Shown one piece after another: positions 31,154 to 41,676 of a DNA stretch of 64,000 nucleotides; the stretch's first letter is position 1, and each line of letters opens with the position of its first letter. The position numbers and the translations under genes are program-made. The DNA lies in NCBI GenBank assembly GCA_001599975.1, contig BCIO01000001.1:1240001-1304000 (forward strand), read 5' to 3'. Under the pieces are notes generated by a model. It did not search any database and was not told the origin of the DNA. It saw nothing but the letters and a program-made list of their open reading frames with translations. Origin of the DNA: Cystobasidiopsis lactophilus (lineage: Eukaryota; Basidiomycota; Agaricostilbomycetes; Agaricostilbales; Chionosphaeraceae).

Positions 31154-32761
31154 ATGGGCTGCAGCAGTTCCAAGGACCTCACCAGCTCAACGAGCAGCAG
31201 CGATCCCTTGATGATGTCGGCTGCGTCTCAAAACGAAAAGATCTCGAAGGAGTTGAAGAAGGCGTCTGCCGAGCGAGCTTCCCGCGTCCGGTTGCTCTTC
31301 CTGGGGACAGGCGAGGGCGGCAAGTCGACCATCTTGTCTCAAATGGAGCTCCTTCATGGGAAGAAGTTCACGCACTCCGATCGCCAAGACTACAAAGAGG
31401 TCCTCATGCTCAACACTCTCCAATCCATGCAGTCGTGCATCGAGGCGTATCAGCCGCTTGGCATTTCACTACCGGACTCGCTGACCAGCCCTGCCAACTT
31501 CCTGCTCAACGTCAATAGATCGGATGTGGTGGACGAGCACAATGATTTGAACGGCGATGTGGCGGAGGCGTTATTGAGTCTTTGGAGGTCGGATAGGTGC
31601 GCGCTTCCCACGCCACTTAAAGTGGCTTCGGGCTTAGTGCATTTCCCCACGACAGTCTTCAGATTGTCTTGAAGAAGGCCAACTTGTTTCAGCTGTGAGT
31701 GAAGTAGCCTTAACGATGGAAGATGCCACCAGACTGACGCTTCTGCCTCCCAACGTTTCAGCAACGATTCGGCGCCATATCTCTTTGCGTCTATTGAGCG
31801 AATGTCGGCAAAGGGGTGGTTGCCATCAGAGTGGGTGTATTTCTGCTCCTCCTCGGCTGGTCATGCCCTGATGTGAGGTAACCACAGCGAGGACATTCTG
31901 CGAGCTAGGATCAAGAGCACAGGCATCAAAGAGATCCCCATCAAGCTGGGTGGCCTCACAATTGACGTGCGTCTTCCATCTTTGGACTTCGAGACAAACG
32001 TGGCTGACGCCCCCTGCTGCAGGCTATCGACGTCGGTGGCCAACGCTCGGAACGGCGGAAATGGATCCACTGTTTCGAAAATGTGAACACTATCCTCTTT
32101 GTTGTTGCGATCTCGGAGTACAACCAAAGTGGGCCTTTCTCTTCGTTTGCTCCTGCGTCGACGTTAACCCGCTTTGCCGCAGCACTTTACGAAGACTCTG
32201 TTACGGTTGGTCCTCTTCTGTTCAGCTTGATTGTTCTTTAGACTCAGACGAGTTGCTGGTAGAACCGAATCGACGAATCCTTAACGCTCTGGGGGACGAT
32301 AGTGAACTCGAGATGTAAGGCTCCAACCATCGTCGTCTCTGTCTGCGCTGAATTTGCCCGCAGGGTTTTCTAATTCTGCCATCCTCCTGTTCTTGAACAA
32401 GATGGACCTATTTGGTGCGCAATCTACCTTCGACCCACCGAAGGAGATTTCTGATGAGACCAGCGCAGAGGGCAAGCTGGCACAATTCCCGCTGTCTCGG
32501 TATATGCCCGACTACACAGGCGACAATGACTTCGAATCTTGCTCCAAATTCATTCGGAAAAAGTTCTTGGCCGCTTCCACGTCCCCGAGCAGAACAGTCC
32601 ACACACATTTCACCTGTCAGTGCCTGCCACATTATCAACTAGAGGTATGAGCCTGACCAGTCTATGCAGGCGCAACCGACAAGAAGCAGATCTCAGTGGT
32701 CCTGCTTGCCGTCGAAGATCACATCCTCAGCCAAAATCTGGCGCAGAGCGGAATTTTATGA
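31154..32761 (+). CDS. Heterotrimeric G-protein alpha subunit
   Basis: G-alpha subunits couple receptors to cAMP or MAPK pathways at the plasma membrane. The N-terminus [12 protein letters not shown] has the MGxxxS myristoylation signal and a palmitoylatable Cys3. The P-loop reads [16 protein letters not shown]. Switch I is [20 protein letters not shown] with the Arg finger, switch [21 protein letters not shown], then the G4 motif FLNKMDLF and the G5 motif [13 protein letters not shown]. The C-terminus is [17 protein letters not shown]. The P-loop has Gly where nearly all G-alpha proteins have Ser (GESGKS), and switch I has Ser for the first Thr of KTTG. There is no Cys four residues from the end, so it is not a pertussis-toxin type. 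About eight short introns. It could be one of several fungal G-alpha groups; I cannot choose. Confidence 0.93.
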
Positions 32762-32848
32762 ATGCAATTGGCCTCTTCGTTGGGCATTCGAATTTCAGTA
32801 TCTTGTACATTAAGGGCTTTCGGGATCATTTTACAGGGTGATGGTCTA

Positions 32849-35800
32849 TTAAAGGACTGCAAACTCTGCCAGTGTCGCGCCTTTGCCGTCGTTGGCAAAG
32901 GAACCGGCCATGGTGACCTGCACGTAGCGAGCTTGGGTCGAATTGAGGTTGATATCAGTGGTGTTTCCGGTCCTGAGAACGACCTGGTTTGCCGTTGCTG
33001 CGTCGTAGGCGCTGGAGATGACTGGAGCATCGGACGCTACGACCTTCAGGTTGCTGGCGCTGGTGCCAGCTGACACAGAGAGTGATAATGGTGGTATAGA
33101 ACCGAAGTTGAAGTGCAGACGCTTGATGGTTTGGGCCGACCCAAGGTCCACGGTGAAAGAAGCTGGGTCGCTTGTGCTAGGCTGCCAGGTCTGCGATACT
33201 GGGATGAGACCACATTCTTACGATGAACGCCAAACAGACTTACTGTGGAGTTGCTACCATCAATGGCAGCAGAGCTGTATTGACCAGGCACGATGGTGCC
33301 GAGCGTGCCGTCGGCCGTGAATGCCACATCGGTCGAATTGACGAGGCTCTTGCACTGAGCCTTGTTGCCTTCGACAAGGAGCTTGTTGGCCTGCCGCATA
33401 GGCACAGTTAAGCTGCTGCCGACCGCGAGCGTACTGTGGAAATTTGAGTTGAGCTTCTGCCGCCACCCACCGAAAGAGGAGACTCACTAGTTTCCAGCTT
33501 TAGGGTTATTGGAGGCGATTTCGACCTTGAGCGATGCACTCCCAGTCGTATGCGTTACGACCAAGTTGTTGGTATTAAGGTGGACATCAAGGGACGAGCC
33601 GTGGTATTTGAAGCCTTTGATGGTGTAGTTGGTCAGCTGTGGCGGAAGGATCGGGTCAAAGTAGACTCGGTCCAAGCGGAAGCGGAATCCAGTGTAGCCA
33701 TGCGTCAAAGATTGCAAGAAGCCGCCGTGACCGGTCAAAAAGGTGAAGGCCGGGTTGGTGCCTCCGTTGGTATCGTAGTCGTCAGTCGTTTGCTCTGAAA
33801 ATTGATAGAAGGGCGGCCTCGAGTCTGTCACCGTGCACAATATTAGTCAAGAGACTAGTTGAAGCACCAAGAGAAGGACATACAGGGCTGGCTGGCTGCG
33901 AGCATGTAGGTCCATTGTGCGCACCCGATTCCTCGGCTGAGAGCGGACGTGTCGATGGAGAACACCGAGTAGGTCATGCCTGGTCCAGAGGGCGAAGTGT
34001 GCAAGGCGTAGTAGTCTAAGTCGGCCAAAGCGGACACAGCCGATTGGTTGTATTCAAGAGGGTAGGTGAGAAGAACCACGTCGGCCTGCTTCACCAGAGT
34101 GGTGCCGTTGAAGCCGTCGTACTCGAGGATGATATCAGAAGAGGTATCAGAGAGGACCGTGATGTTACTGGCGATGCCAGACCAGTTGCTGGGAATGGTC
34201 TCGCCCACCGCCTTGCCCAGCTGGATGGCATTCCGAAGAGTGACTTGGACTCCGGCGTTAGTGAAAGCGCCGTTATTTTTGCTGTTGGCGTATTCGTCGG
34301 GGTCCGTCTCGTTGAGCGTGTCGTAGAGCCCAGTGGTCGAGTTGAGGACGACCTGCGATGCCCAGAAGGCCGAAATGTTGGAGACGACTGGCCAGCCCGA
34401 GGTTTCTAGCCAGGTCTTGTTATTCTCTATTGCGTAGTATTGATATTGTGCTAGCGCAATGTCGTTGCCCAAGTGGTATTCGCTGAAGAAAGGTTAACAA
34501 AGCTCGCACTTGGAGATCATGGTGGCAACTCACTAATCGTAGCATGGACCGACACCAGTGCAGTTGCCGAATCGCCCAGCTGTCCAAGGGTAGAGCGCGC
34601 CGGAGCGATTGAAGTGCGCAGCGTTTTGAATGGCCTGGTCGAGCTGCTTGGCCCGGAAGTTGGTGATGGACTGCGCGTAGCGCGGGAACAAGACCACCAA
34701 GCCAGGAAACATCCAAGTCTGTACGATGTTCCGATCAAATCAGCAAGAATCACGCCTGCTGGCAGGAGGGAAACCCCACATCAGCGTCCCAGAAAATTTG
34801 GCCTGCGTACGAGTCGGAGGTCAAGCCGGCTGGAGCGATGGATGCTGCCCCAGGACCATATGTCTCGTCTCCACTCCGGACGTTGCTCAAGAGGTGGAAG
34901 AGACTGGCTCTGGTGACCAGCTGCAGCTCTTGCAGCTCCTTCGACTCGCCGGGGATGACAATGTCGCCTCGACCAAAGAGCTCGTCCCACGACTTGACGT
35001 GCTCGTTGTAGACCTTGCTGTAGCCTTCAGAGGCGGCCAGGGTGGAAGCGTTCAAGGCCACGCTGAGCTCGATGCCGGGGTAGTCGTCGTCCGAAGCGAT
35101 GCCAACGTATTTGACCACTGAGAGCTTGCCGCCTTCTGGAACTGCAGTGTAGCAGCGAGAAGCGGTCGAAGCGTTGGTGGAGAGGCCCCTGAAGCAGCCA
35201 TCCATCGACTCTTGGTAGGTGGCGGAGCCGGTCAAGTTGACCAGAGACGAAACTTCGTGGCACATGACGTCCGGGATGCCATTAGGGGAGACGGAGGTCC
35301 AGACAATATTAGAAACGTTGGGGAGGAAGCCGTTGCCTTGAAAAGTGGTGCGGTAGGAGCCCGCGCCGTCGAGCACATCGGTGATGGTGACATTGGCGCC
35401 TTCCGGCACGTTGTCGACGTCGAGCCTGGCCACTCCCAGGTTGGGTCTGTTGCGGTGGGCAAAGATGGTGTACTTTAAATCCAACGAAAGGTTTGCGGAG
35501 GGTGACCACGTTAACGAAGTGACGACGACACCGTTCTGGACGCTCATGCTCTGGGAGTAGTTGGACACTTGTGATGGGTCAACGCCGGGCGCATAAGTAC
35601 TGGAACAGTGTCAGCTTCGGGTCACGCATGTTCAAGATAAATAGTGGCGGCTCACAGTCCATTGACTGTTAGGTAAATCGGAGACCATGTCGGAATGGTG
35701 CTGATCGGCTGCTCGCCTCCAGCCTGGTCGAAATTGGTGCCCTCGGTCATGTCCTGCTGGTCGTAAAAACCAGCAACCAAGGCGGCCGTATACCGAACAT

Positions 35801-36194
35801 CAAATAACGCTGCGGAAAGGCATCTTCAGCCGACCCTCTCTTGAAATTCCCAATCGACTTACGCCAGCCATTCGTCCCATCCTGGTCTCCTTTCGCAGGG
35901 AACTCCCAATATCCGAACCCTTCCACTGGGATTCTGCAAGGTTTGGCACCTTTCAATGTCTGTCCAAAAATTTTATGCGCAGGATTGCAAACCTTTGAGA
36001 AATGTAGCCATTGGAGACTGTGGATGCAGGTGTTAGAACCCTCTGCTAACAACTTCAAAGGAAAGGTACAACTGACCATATGGCTGGATTTGAAAGGAAG
36101 ACTGGTTGAAGTCGGTGCCAACCAAATCCCACGAAACGGCAAGGCCCGAAGGCAAGGCTGCAGCCAGCAGCAGCAAGAGGCAGGAGCCCAGCAT
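32849..36194 (-). CDS. ATH1: Secreted acid trehalase, glycoside hydrolase family 65 (Ath1-type)
   Basis: Acid trehalase splits trehalose to glucose outside the plasma membrane or in the vacuole. A signal peptide (MLGSCLLLLLAAALPSGLAV) is followed by the GH65 N-terminal domain (FNQSSFQIQPYVSNGYISQR, GYWEFPAKGDQDGTNGWPLF, VAGFYDQQDMTEGTNF). The linker region is AHRNRPNLGVARLDVDNVPE. The catalytic barrel has AGLTSDSYAGQIFWDADTWM, FRAKQLDQAIQNAAHF, GALYPWTAGRFGNCTG, YEYHLGNDIALAQYQYYAIE and NETDPDEYANSKNNGAFTNA, where Glu of DPDEYA is the likely general acid. The tail includes FLTGHGGFLQSLTHGYTGFR and, from about 33400 down, a beta-rich domain (AAIDGSNSTTWQPSTSDPAS, DLGSAQTIKRLHFNFG) like an F5/8 type C (discoidin) fold. 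Many N-x-S/T sites fit a secreted glycoprotein. About seven introns. The stop is at 32849-32851. Confidence 0.93.
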
Positions 36195-36641
36195 CGTTGA
36201 ATGGTGAAGAGAAGTTATTACATCTTACGAGGTACGCCCAAGTGTCTTGCGCAGGTCTGTGGAGAGACAACGGACCACGCGCGCTGAATATGACGAAGGT
36301 GCGGAGCCATTATTCTCAAATCAGGTCATTCATCGATTAGGTCAGCGGTGCCGAAGCGATCGAAGGCAAGCTTTGAACTTCCCGCTTTCGCCTCTTGGAG
36401 AGCTTCGTCCACGCATCGAAGATGGTGGACCACGGCACGGTGAGCCAGTCAGAGGTCAAAGACCCAGCTAGGCTACCGTGGCCGTCCAGGCCCCTCCCGT
36501 GCTCCACCGCGCCTCCCGAGCGGCCCAAAGAGCGGCGTCGAGGAAAATTTTCTCAAAACAAGCCTTCCTGCCTTCCTGATCCTGCCTCCCTTCTCAGACG
36601 GCTTGCGAGCCTTCCATGTCGGCGACCCTCTCCTGCCTGTT

Positions 36642-36662
36642 AAAAAAAAAAAAAAAAAAAAA
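36642..36662 (+). repeat. Poly-A tract of 21 nt
   Basis: An unbroken run of 21 A lies in the divergent intergenic gap. It could be a poly(dA:dT) nucleosome-depleting element or a simple-repeat slip product. No coding sequence or target-site duplication next to it suggests a retroposed copy. Confidence 0.9.
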
Positions 36663-36784
36663 CAGAGGCTCGGACTGCGGCGCCAGAACATCTCCTGCGG
36701 GCCTTCTTGAGAAAAAAACGTGTGGCTATCCGACTCTCTTCCTGCGTGCTAGGACCAATCTTCGGTGTGCTAGAGACTCGATTC

Positions 36785-36856
36785 AAAGTGCCTTCCAGAA
36801 TGCCTTCCAAAAGTGCCTTCTAAAGTGCCTCCCAAAGCGTGCCTTCCAAAGTGTCT
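36785..36856 (+). repeat. Degenerate tandem repeat, unit about TGCCTTCCAAAG
   Basis: About five copies of an 11-14 nt unit occur in a row (TGCCTTCCAGAA, TGCCTTCCAAAAG, TGCCTTCTAAAG, TGCCTCCCAAAGCG, TGCCTTCCAAAG). The copies differ by one or two bases and by length, as expected for an old minisatellite. Confidence 0.8.
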
Positions 36857-37211
36857 TTCCTATATCTCGTGGTGGTTGAGACTCCCTCAGGCCTCTCTTC
36901 TCTGTCGGCTCCGCGAAGCCTTACCAGAGGACCGCAGGACAAGATCCCGGCCTTGTAATTCTCCCCCCTTGCCCGCCTTCCACTTGCCTCCAAACATTCT
37001 CCCACTCCTCATCAGACGGATGCCTTGCTCTGCAAAATTGCAGCTGGCCCGCTGAAAGCATTCTTCTGACGCTGCTCCGTTGTCGCGCATGAACTCTGCC
37101 AAAAGACAAAGAAACACAATCTTGACCTTGCCTTCATCCGGCACTAAAACGGCCCACTTGGCCTCCCCTATCTCACGGGTGCTACCATGCTCCGCTCTGG
37201 CTGTCGAGCCT

Positions 37212-37265
37212 CTTCCGTCCTCAAGGACATCTTGCTCCCTTCCGTCCTCGAGGACACCTTGTTCG
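37212..37265 (+). repeat. Two-copy 27-nt tandem repeat
   Basis: Two adjacent 27-nt units start CTTCCGTCCTC at 37212 and 37239 and share most positions. It lies in non-coding sequence as far as I can judge. Confidence 0.8.
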
Positions 37266-37608
37266 CTTCTGACCAAACCTTCGCTGCAAAACCGGATGCA
37301 AGCGCACCTCTGCCAATGCGGCCCAAACCCCCTCATATGCATCTTTAGCCTAACACGCAAATGCAAACCAAGGCTGATCAGACTGAGGTTGAGGGCATTG
37401 CCCAGGCCCAGCTGCAGTCCTCCCCCTCCCTTTTACTTTGACACGCCCACTTTTGAGACGCATAGTTCATATAAGCCACCTTGAGAGTCCTAAGAAATGA
37501 GCCACCCCATGAGCTGCAACACCCTTTGGGTTGACCAGCCCAGCAAGCGCGAGCGCAGGTTTTTGTGCCCGCACGGCGACTCACCTCCCAAAAACCTGAA
37601 ATTTTCGG

Positions 37609-38480
37609 ATGCCGTTCGACGCTAGCTCGTACCTGGAGCAGCGCGGCTGGAAGAAAGGCGAAGGCCTGCGCAAAGGCTCGCGGGCTAAGCCGCTGCTCAT
37701 CGCTCAGAAAAAAGGCTTCAGTGGCGTTGGGAAAGGTGAGCTCCCCTTCCAGGACCCGCTTATTTTCCGTCCAATTAACGAATTTGGTATTGCAGACCGA
37801 TTTGTAGGTGCCAAACTCAAGAAAGAGGGCTGTTCCAAGGCTGATTGGCTCGGCGACGAAGAATTCGTTCAATTTTTGGGATGGCCTCTTTGAGGGCGTC
37901 GCGAAGAAGATTGCCTCTGGCCAAAACGTAGGTTTTGAATGCTCAGCGTGGAAGACTAGTCTCAAGACCGACTTTGCGGGCGCAGACCCCTCAGCAGCGG
38001 ACTTCGACCGGCATCCTTTCGCCCTTGGAGCACCAAGGCGGCAGCGCCGTGACTGGGGTTGACCCTCTGGCCAAGCACTCCGACATTTTCGCCGACATTC
38101 AACGACAGGCTGCCAGAAACTCCCTCTACAGCTCGTTCCTCAGGGGCAAGGTCATCGAAGGCTCAAACGAAGAGGAAGAGGAGGCACCGACGCCTGCAAG
38201 CGAGCCTCAAGAGGAAGAGCCCACGGAGAATGCGCCTCTTTCTGATACGAAGGCCAAAAAGCAGCGTCGCTTGATCGAGCGTAGCGATGGCACAACGTCG
38301 GAGGAGACCAAGGCCGAACGGAAGGAGCGTCGACGGCTCGCCAAGCTGGCCAAAGCGGGATCCACGGCAGTCGAGCAGACGTCAGTCAGTCTATCCACCA
38401 AAAAGCGCAAGAAGTCCGGAGACGACGACGAGCAGCCGGCAAAGTCGAAGAAGAAGATCAAAAAGTCGAAAGCAGCATGA
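37609..38480 (+). CDS. G-patch nucleolar-type protein (Tma23/GPATCH4-like)
   Basis: The start at 37609 gives MPFDASSYLEQRGWKKGEGL, RKGSRAKPLLIAQKKGFSGV and GK, an N-terminal G-patch (the G-W-x2-G-x-G-L-x-K-G core). G-patches activate DEAH helicases. The second block, NSFNFWDGLFEGVAKKIASG, matches the W-W/F-D-x-L/V-F-N motif of Tma23 and human GPATCH4, which act in ribosome biogenesis. The middle contains DPLAKHSDIFADIQRQAARN, LYSSFLRGKVIEGSNEEEEE. The C-terminal third is a highly charged, Lys-rich nucleolar-type tail ending KSKKKIKKSKAA. Three introns: one after VGK, one before the FWDGLF block and one after it. The stop is TGA at 38478-38480, only 55 bp from the converging RTA1-like stop. 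Assignment rests on the G-patch plus FWD motif; orthology is probable, not certain. Confidence 0.8.
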
Positions 38481-38535
38481 CTCCGTTCATTCTGTACATG
38501 ATCTTCTATTCTACATGGCCCAGGGCCTCGACCTT

Positions 38536-39713
38536 CTACACTGTCTGTCTGGTCATCTTTTCGGCGCCAGACAACTCGACGTCGCTGGTGCCCGCCTGGA
38601 CGACGCCGGACCGGTCATATGTGCACAGAGGAGGCCAGCAGTAGATGAAGAGGGCGATGCTGAGCGCAATTGGTACCGAGTCGAGGAACTGTTGGGACCG
38701 GTTCTCGTCAGCTTGGATTCATGCCACCAGCCGAACGAAGGACTAACGTAGAAGAATGCTTCGTGAGTGGGAATGTATCCAACTGTTGACCGGATCTTAA
38801 GCGCTTATTCTCCAATAGAAAAGCAGCAAAGCGACCTACAGTAGCCTTGGCTGTACTCGATGATGCGGAAGATGCCGCGAATGAAGTAGCCAACGCATGT
38901 GGCCAAGACGACAACCACCAGCTTGTGCCAAGCACGGTCGAGTAGGCCTGCATGCCTCTTGTTTGCGAGAAAGGCAAAGCGGGCAAAGAGGACGATGAAG
39001 AGCGAGAACATGACGAGTTGGAGGATCAAGCCAATGAGCGCGATCTGTGAGTGCGCCCAAAATCCACATCAGCTCGTGCTTATCACCTACTGAACTCGGA
39101 CGCAGGACTCACGTATTTGCCAACGTTGGCCAATGACTTGGTGGCCGTCAATCCGCCACCGCTTGCTTGCAGCCAGAATGTGACGACGTCGGAAATCACG
39201 AAGATGCGGACGATCTTGCGCGGCGAGAAGAAGAGCAAACTGGCGGATCGTTCAACGCCCAAGGAAATCGCCATTCTCGAAAGGATGATGTAGTCCGTGG
39301 CGAGAAACAAGCAGGGCGACAGCAGGATCAGGGTGGTCTGGACGATGTAGATGCCTGCCCACACCTCACCCTCAGTCTCCGACAACTTTGGCCAAAAAAG
39401 AAGACCAACCCAGCGTGTCATTGCTGTGGCAGACAATACGTACGACGAAGCCAATGGTCATGGCTGTCGCGCCGGCGCAGAGCCAAGCCATGAAGCCTCG
39501 AGGGCGATGGCGGATGAAACCTGGGACGATGTGAGCACCACCGGCTTTCTTGAGATTGTTAACGCAGCTCACGCGTCCATAGGGCGATGGTGATCAAGCC
39601 AAAGATGCCTGCTGCGACTCCTGCGTAGATGGCGTTCGGGACGTCTGTGGCTGCCAGTCAATTCCAGCACATAGTGCCGAGTTTTTTTGCTTACATCCTC
39701 CAATTGTAGTCAT
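38536..39713 (-). CDS. RTA1-like seven-TM protein (copy 1)
   Basis: RTA1/RTM1/RSB1 family proteins are fungal seven-TM membrane proteins linked to 7-aminocholesterol and other lipid or drug resistance and to sphingoid-base translocation. The signature regions are present: FIRHRPRGFMAWLCAGATAM, TIGFVVRIVCHSND, LLSPCLFLATDYIILSRMAI, RIFVISDVVTFWLQASGGGL, LQLVMFSLFIVLFARFAFLA, VVVVLATCVGYFIRGIFRII and EYSQGY. In this family the A-x2-Y-I/M-x-L-x-R and F-x2-D-x3-F-x-L-Q blocks and RxxFRxxEYxQG are diagnostic. The start is MTTIGG, cut at once by an intron. The stop is at 38536-38538. The copy upstream (40196-41520) has the same architecture and a first intron at the same place, so the two are tandem duplicates. 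Six or more introns. Confidence 0.88.
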
Positions 39714-40195
39714 GTCGTAGGAGAGCAAGGATGTGCTTTGGGTGTGGAAGAGAGATATTTTGCCCCTTTTAAGGTTGAGCGGAGCACCTTCCGCTCCAAG
39801 TGCGGGCCTCCGTCGAATCGGGACAATCTCCATGCGCAAGTCCTCGCCCCCTTCCTTGGTTCGGAAGACATGTCCGCATTGGTGGCGCACACGAGCTGGT
39901 CCACCATCTTTAGCGCCGGGAGGCCACCTATACTGCGGCTTGCGGCTCAATTGCGGCTTTGAATTTCTTGAATTTTCTTCTGTCTGGCTTTCGAGAGGTT
40001 CATATCGGCGTTCTATGCCTCTGCGATCTGTCTGTCTATGCTTCCAGCTAGGTTTCTTTTACAACAATGCCAACGCGAAAAGAAAAGGAACGGAGCTAAA
40101 AGGATTGACTTGGATTCTGGGATGAGACACCAATGCGAATCGGCGACGCTCGCTCCGATTTGTTTACACATCGACCTGCCTCTACGACTCTTCAT
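39714..40195. other. Intergenic region between tandem RTA1-like genes
   Basis: These 482 bases separate the two same-strand RTA1-like genes. They should hold the promoter of copy 1 and the terminator of copy 2. I see no gene or strong repeat. Confidence 0.4.
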
Positions 40196-41520
40196 CTATT
40201 GCTCCATTACGAATTGGCTGGGAGAAAGACGTGGGCCAAGCTGCGCGCGTGCGTTGGCTGTGCGCCGCGCCCGCTCTGGACTGAAGTTGGGCGTCGGCTG
40301 CACGTCTTGAGCAAATTGCCTCGAGGAAGTTGCCTGAGGCGATCCATATTGTCCAGCGAGCTGTTGCGGCGAAGGCCCCTGGTTCCACTGGGGTGTCGTT
40401 TGCAATGCCGGCGACTCGAGCTTGTCCTTGGCTGGTTCTCCCTTTTCGTCGACGGCCTCGCCAGATCGGTCGTAGGTGCAGTCTGGAGGCCATATGAAAG
40501 CATAGAATGTGACAGCGAGCGACAGCGGAATCGCATCGAAGCCGTAAAACCACACTTCGTTGGTCGCAATGGCTCCATCTGGCGCCAGCAATCAGAGCGA
40601 CGCTACGAACAAGGTACTCGAGGTTTAAGCTCACCGTATCCCTCTGAGTACTCGGCGATGCGGAAGCTGCATCGAACAAAGAAGCCGACGCATGTGGCTG
40701 AGACCGCGATGACGAGCAGACGCCATTGACGATTGAGCAGGCTTGCATATTGCTTGTTGGCCAAATACGCAAATCTAGCGAACAAAATTATGAACAGGGT
40801 GAAGGTGACTAATTGCCCAACCAATCCGGCCATTGTGAGCTGTTCATCTTAAGTTGCTCAACCATGGCGACTTGGTTTTGGTGGCAAACGGAGATCGACG
40901 CACAATCTTTCCCATCTTTCTCGAGGACTCTGTTTTACTCGTTGATGCCCCGCCTGCCGCCGCTTGCAACAAAAAGGTGGAGATATCCGACGCCACGAAA
41001 ATGCCGACGATCCAGTTAGGTTTCAGGAATAGCATAGGCCGAGAGCGTTCGATGCCCAACGACTTGGCCATGTGATGCAGGATGATGTAGTCGGTGGCAA
41101 AAAAGAAGCATGGCGACAGCAAGATGCATAGAAGCTCGCCGATATAAAGACCGAGGTTGGTTGGTCGCGAATGGAAGATGATACGGACGACGAAGCCTGC
41201 GGACATGGCTGTCAATCCAATGCAAAGCCATGTCATGTACCTTGGGGGCCTTCTAATCAGTCCTGGCAGCAAAAGTTGGGTTTGCCACCATCTGCCTTCT
41301 TCTTGGGAGAAGACCTTACTGAACCAGCAGACTAATGCGAGCACGCCGAAGATGCTGGCTCCTGCAGCAGCATACGAAACCTTGGGTATGTCTGCTACCG
41401 ATTCAGACGCTGCGACTTGTCATGCATCCAAGCCCTCTTACAGCCGCCAATGATGGTTCCGTCCGGGATGGCGGACGATGAACGAGTCGCGGAAGAGGGA
41501 TGCGCCTTGGAACTGGACAT
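40196..41520 (-). CDS. RTA1-like seven-TM protein (copy 2, long C-terminal tail)
   Basis: This is the paralogue of the gene at 38536-39713. The start at 41520 gives MSSSKAHPSSATRSSSAIPD and GTIIGG before the first intron. Conserved parts are LIRRPPRYMTWLCIGLTAMS, AGFVVRIIFHS, LLSPCFFFATDYIILHHMAK, GIFVASDISTFLLQAAAGGA, LVTFTLFIILFARFAYLANK, VIAVSATCVGFFVRCSFRIA and EYSEGY, then YGFDAIPLSLAVTFYAFIWP. The difference from copy 1 is a cytosolic C-terminal tail of about 100 residues rich in Gln, Pro and Ser (ESPALQTTPQWNQGPSPQQL). Sequence identity between the copies is moderate, so the duplication is old. It is divergent from a Zn2Cys6 regulator across 156 bp. Transport or resistance substrate is unknown. 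The stop is at 40196-40198. Confidence 0.88.
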
Positions 41521-41676
41521 TGGTGTACTACAGAAGAGCTCGACTAGCTCTAGAGAGGGAAGACCAAGACGACGTGAAACCGCGAAGGCGTCGAGCGTCG
41601 AGCGGCCGCACGTCCGCCGCTCTGGTCCGCAACCCCCCCAATGGGCAAAACTCTTGTATCCGCATACGACGAAATC
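41521..41676. promoter_or_regulatory. Short divergent promoter, RTA1-like copy 2 / Zn2Cys6 regulator
   Basis: Only 156 bp separate the two ATGs, so the genes must share regulatory DNA. Candidate CGG/CCG half-sites of zinc-cluster proteins occur (CGGCCG at about 41601), but such triplets are common in this GC-rich genome. Confidence 0.45.

Larger units (their letters stand above)
36195..37608. other. 1.4 kb intergenic region with simple and tandem repeats
   Basis: No supportable gene is seen between the trehalase start and the G-patch protein start. The region holds a 21-nt A run (36642-36662), a degenerate array of TGCCTTCCAAAG-type units (about 36785-36856) and a two-copy 27-nt tandem repeat (37212-37265). 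Open frames on both strands through 36.9-37.5 kb are Pro/Ser/Arg/Glu-rich and lack family-like content. It must contain both promoters. Confidence 0.55.

Noticed and set aside
36642-36662. The 21-A run as the tail of a retroposed gene copy or SINE.
   Set aside because: No target-site duplication, no coding remnant and no Pol III boxes were seen next to it.
36887-37484. Open frames on both strands in the repeat-rich gap, one with VLEDGRE repeats.
   Set aside because: The repeats come from a 27-nt DNA duplication, and there is no family-like content, signal or splice support.
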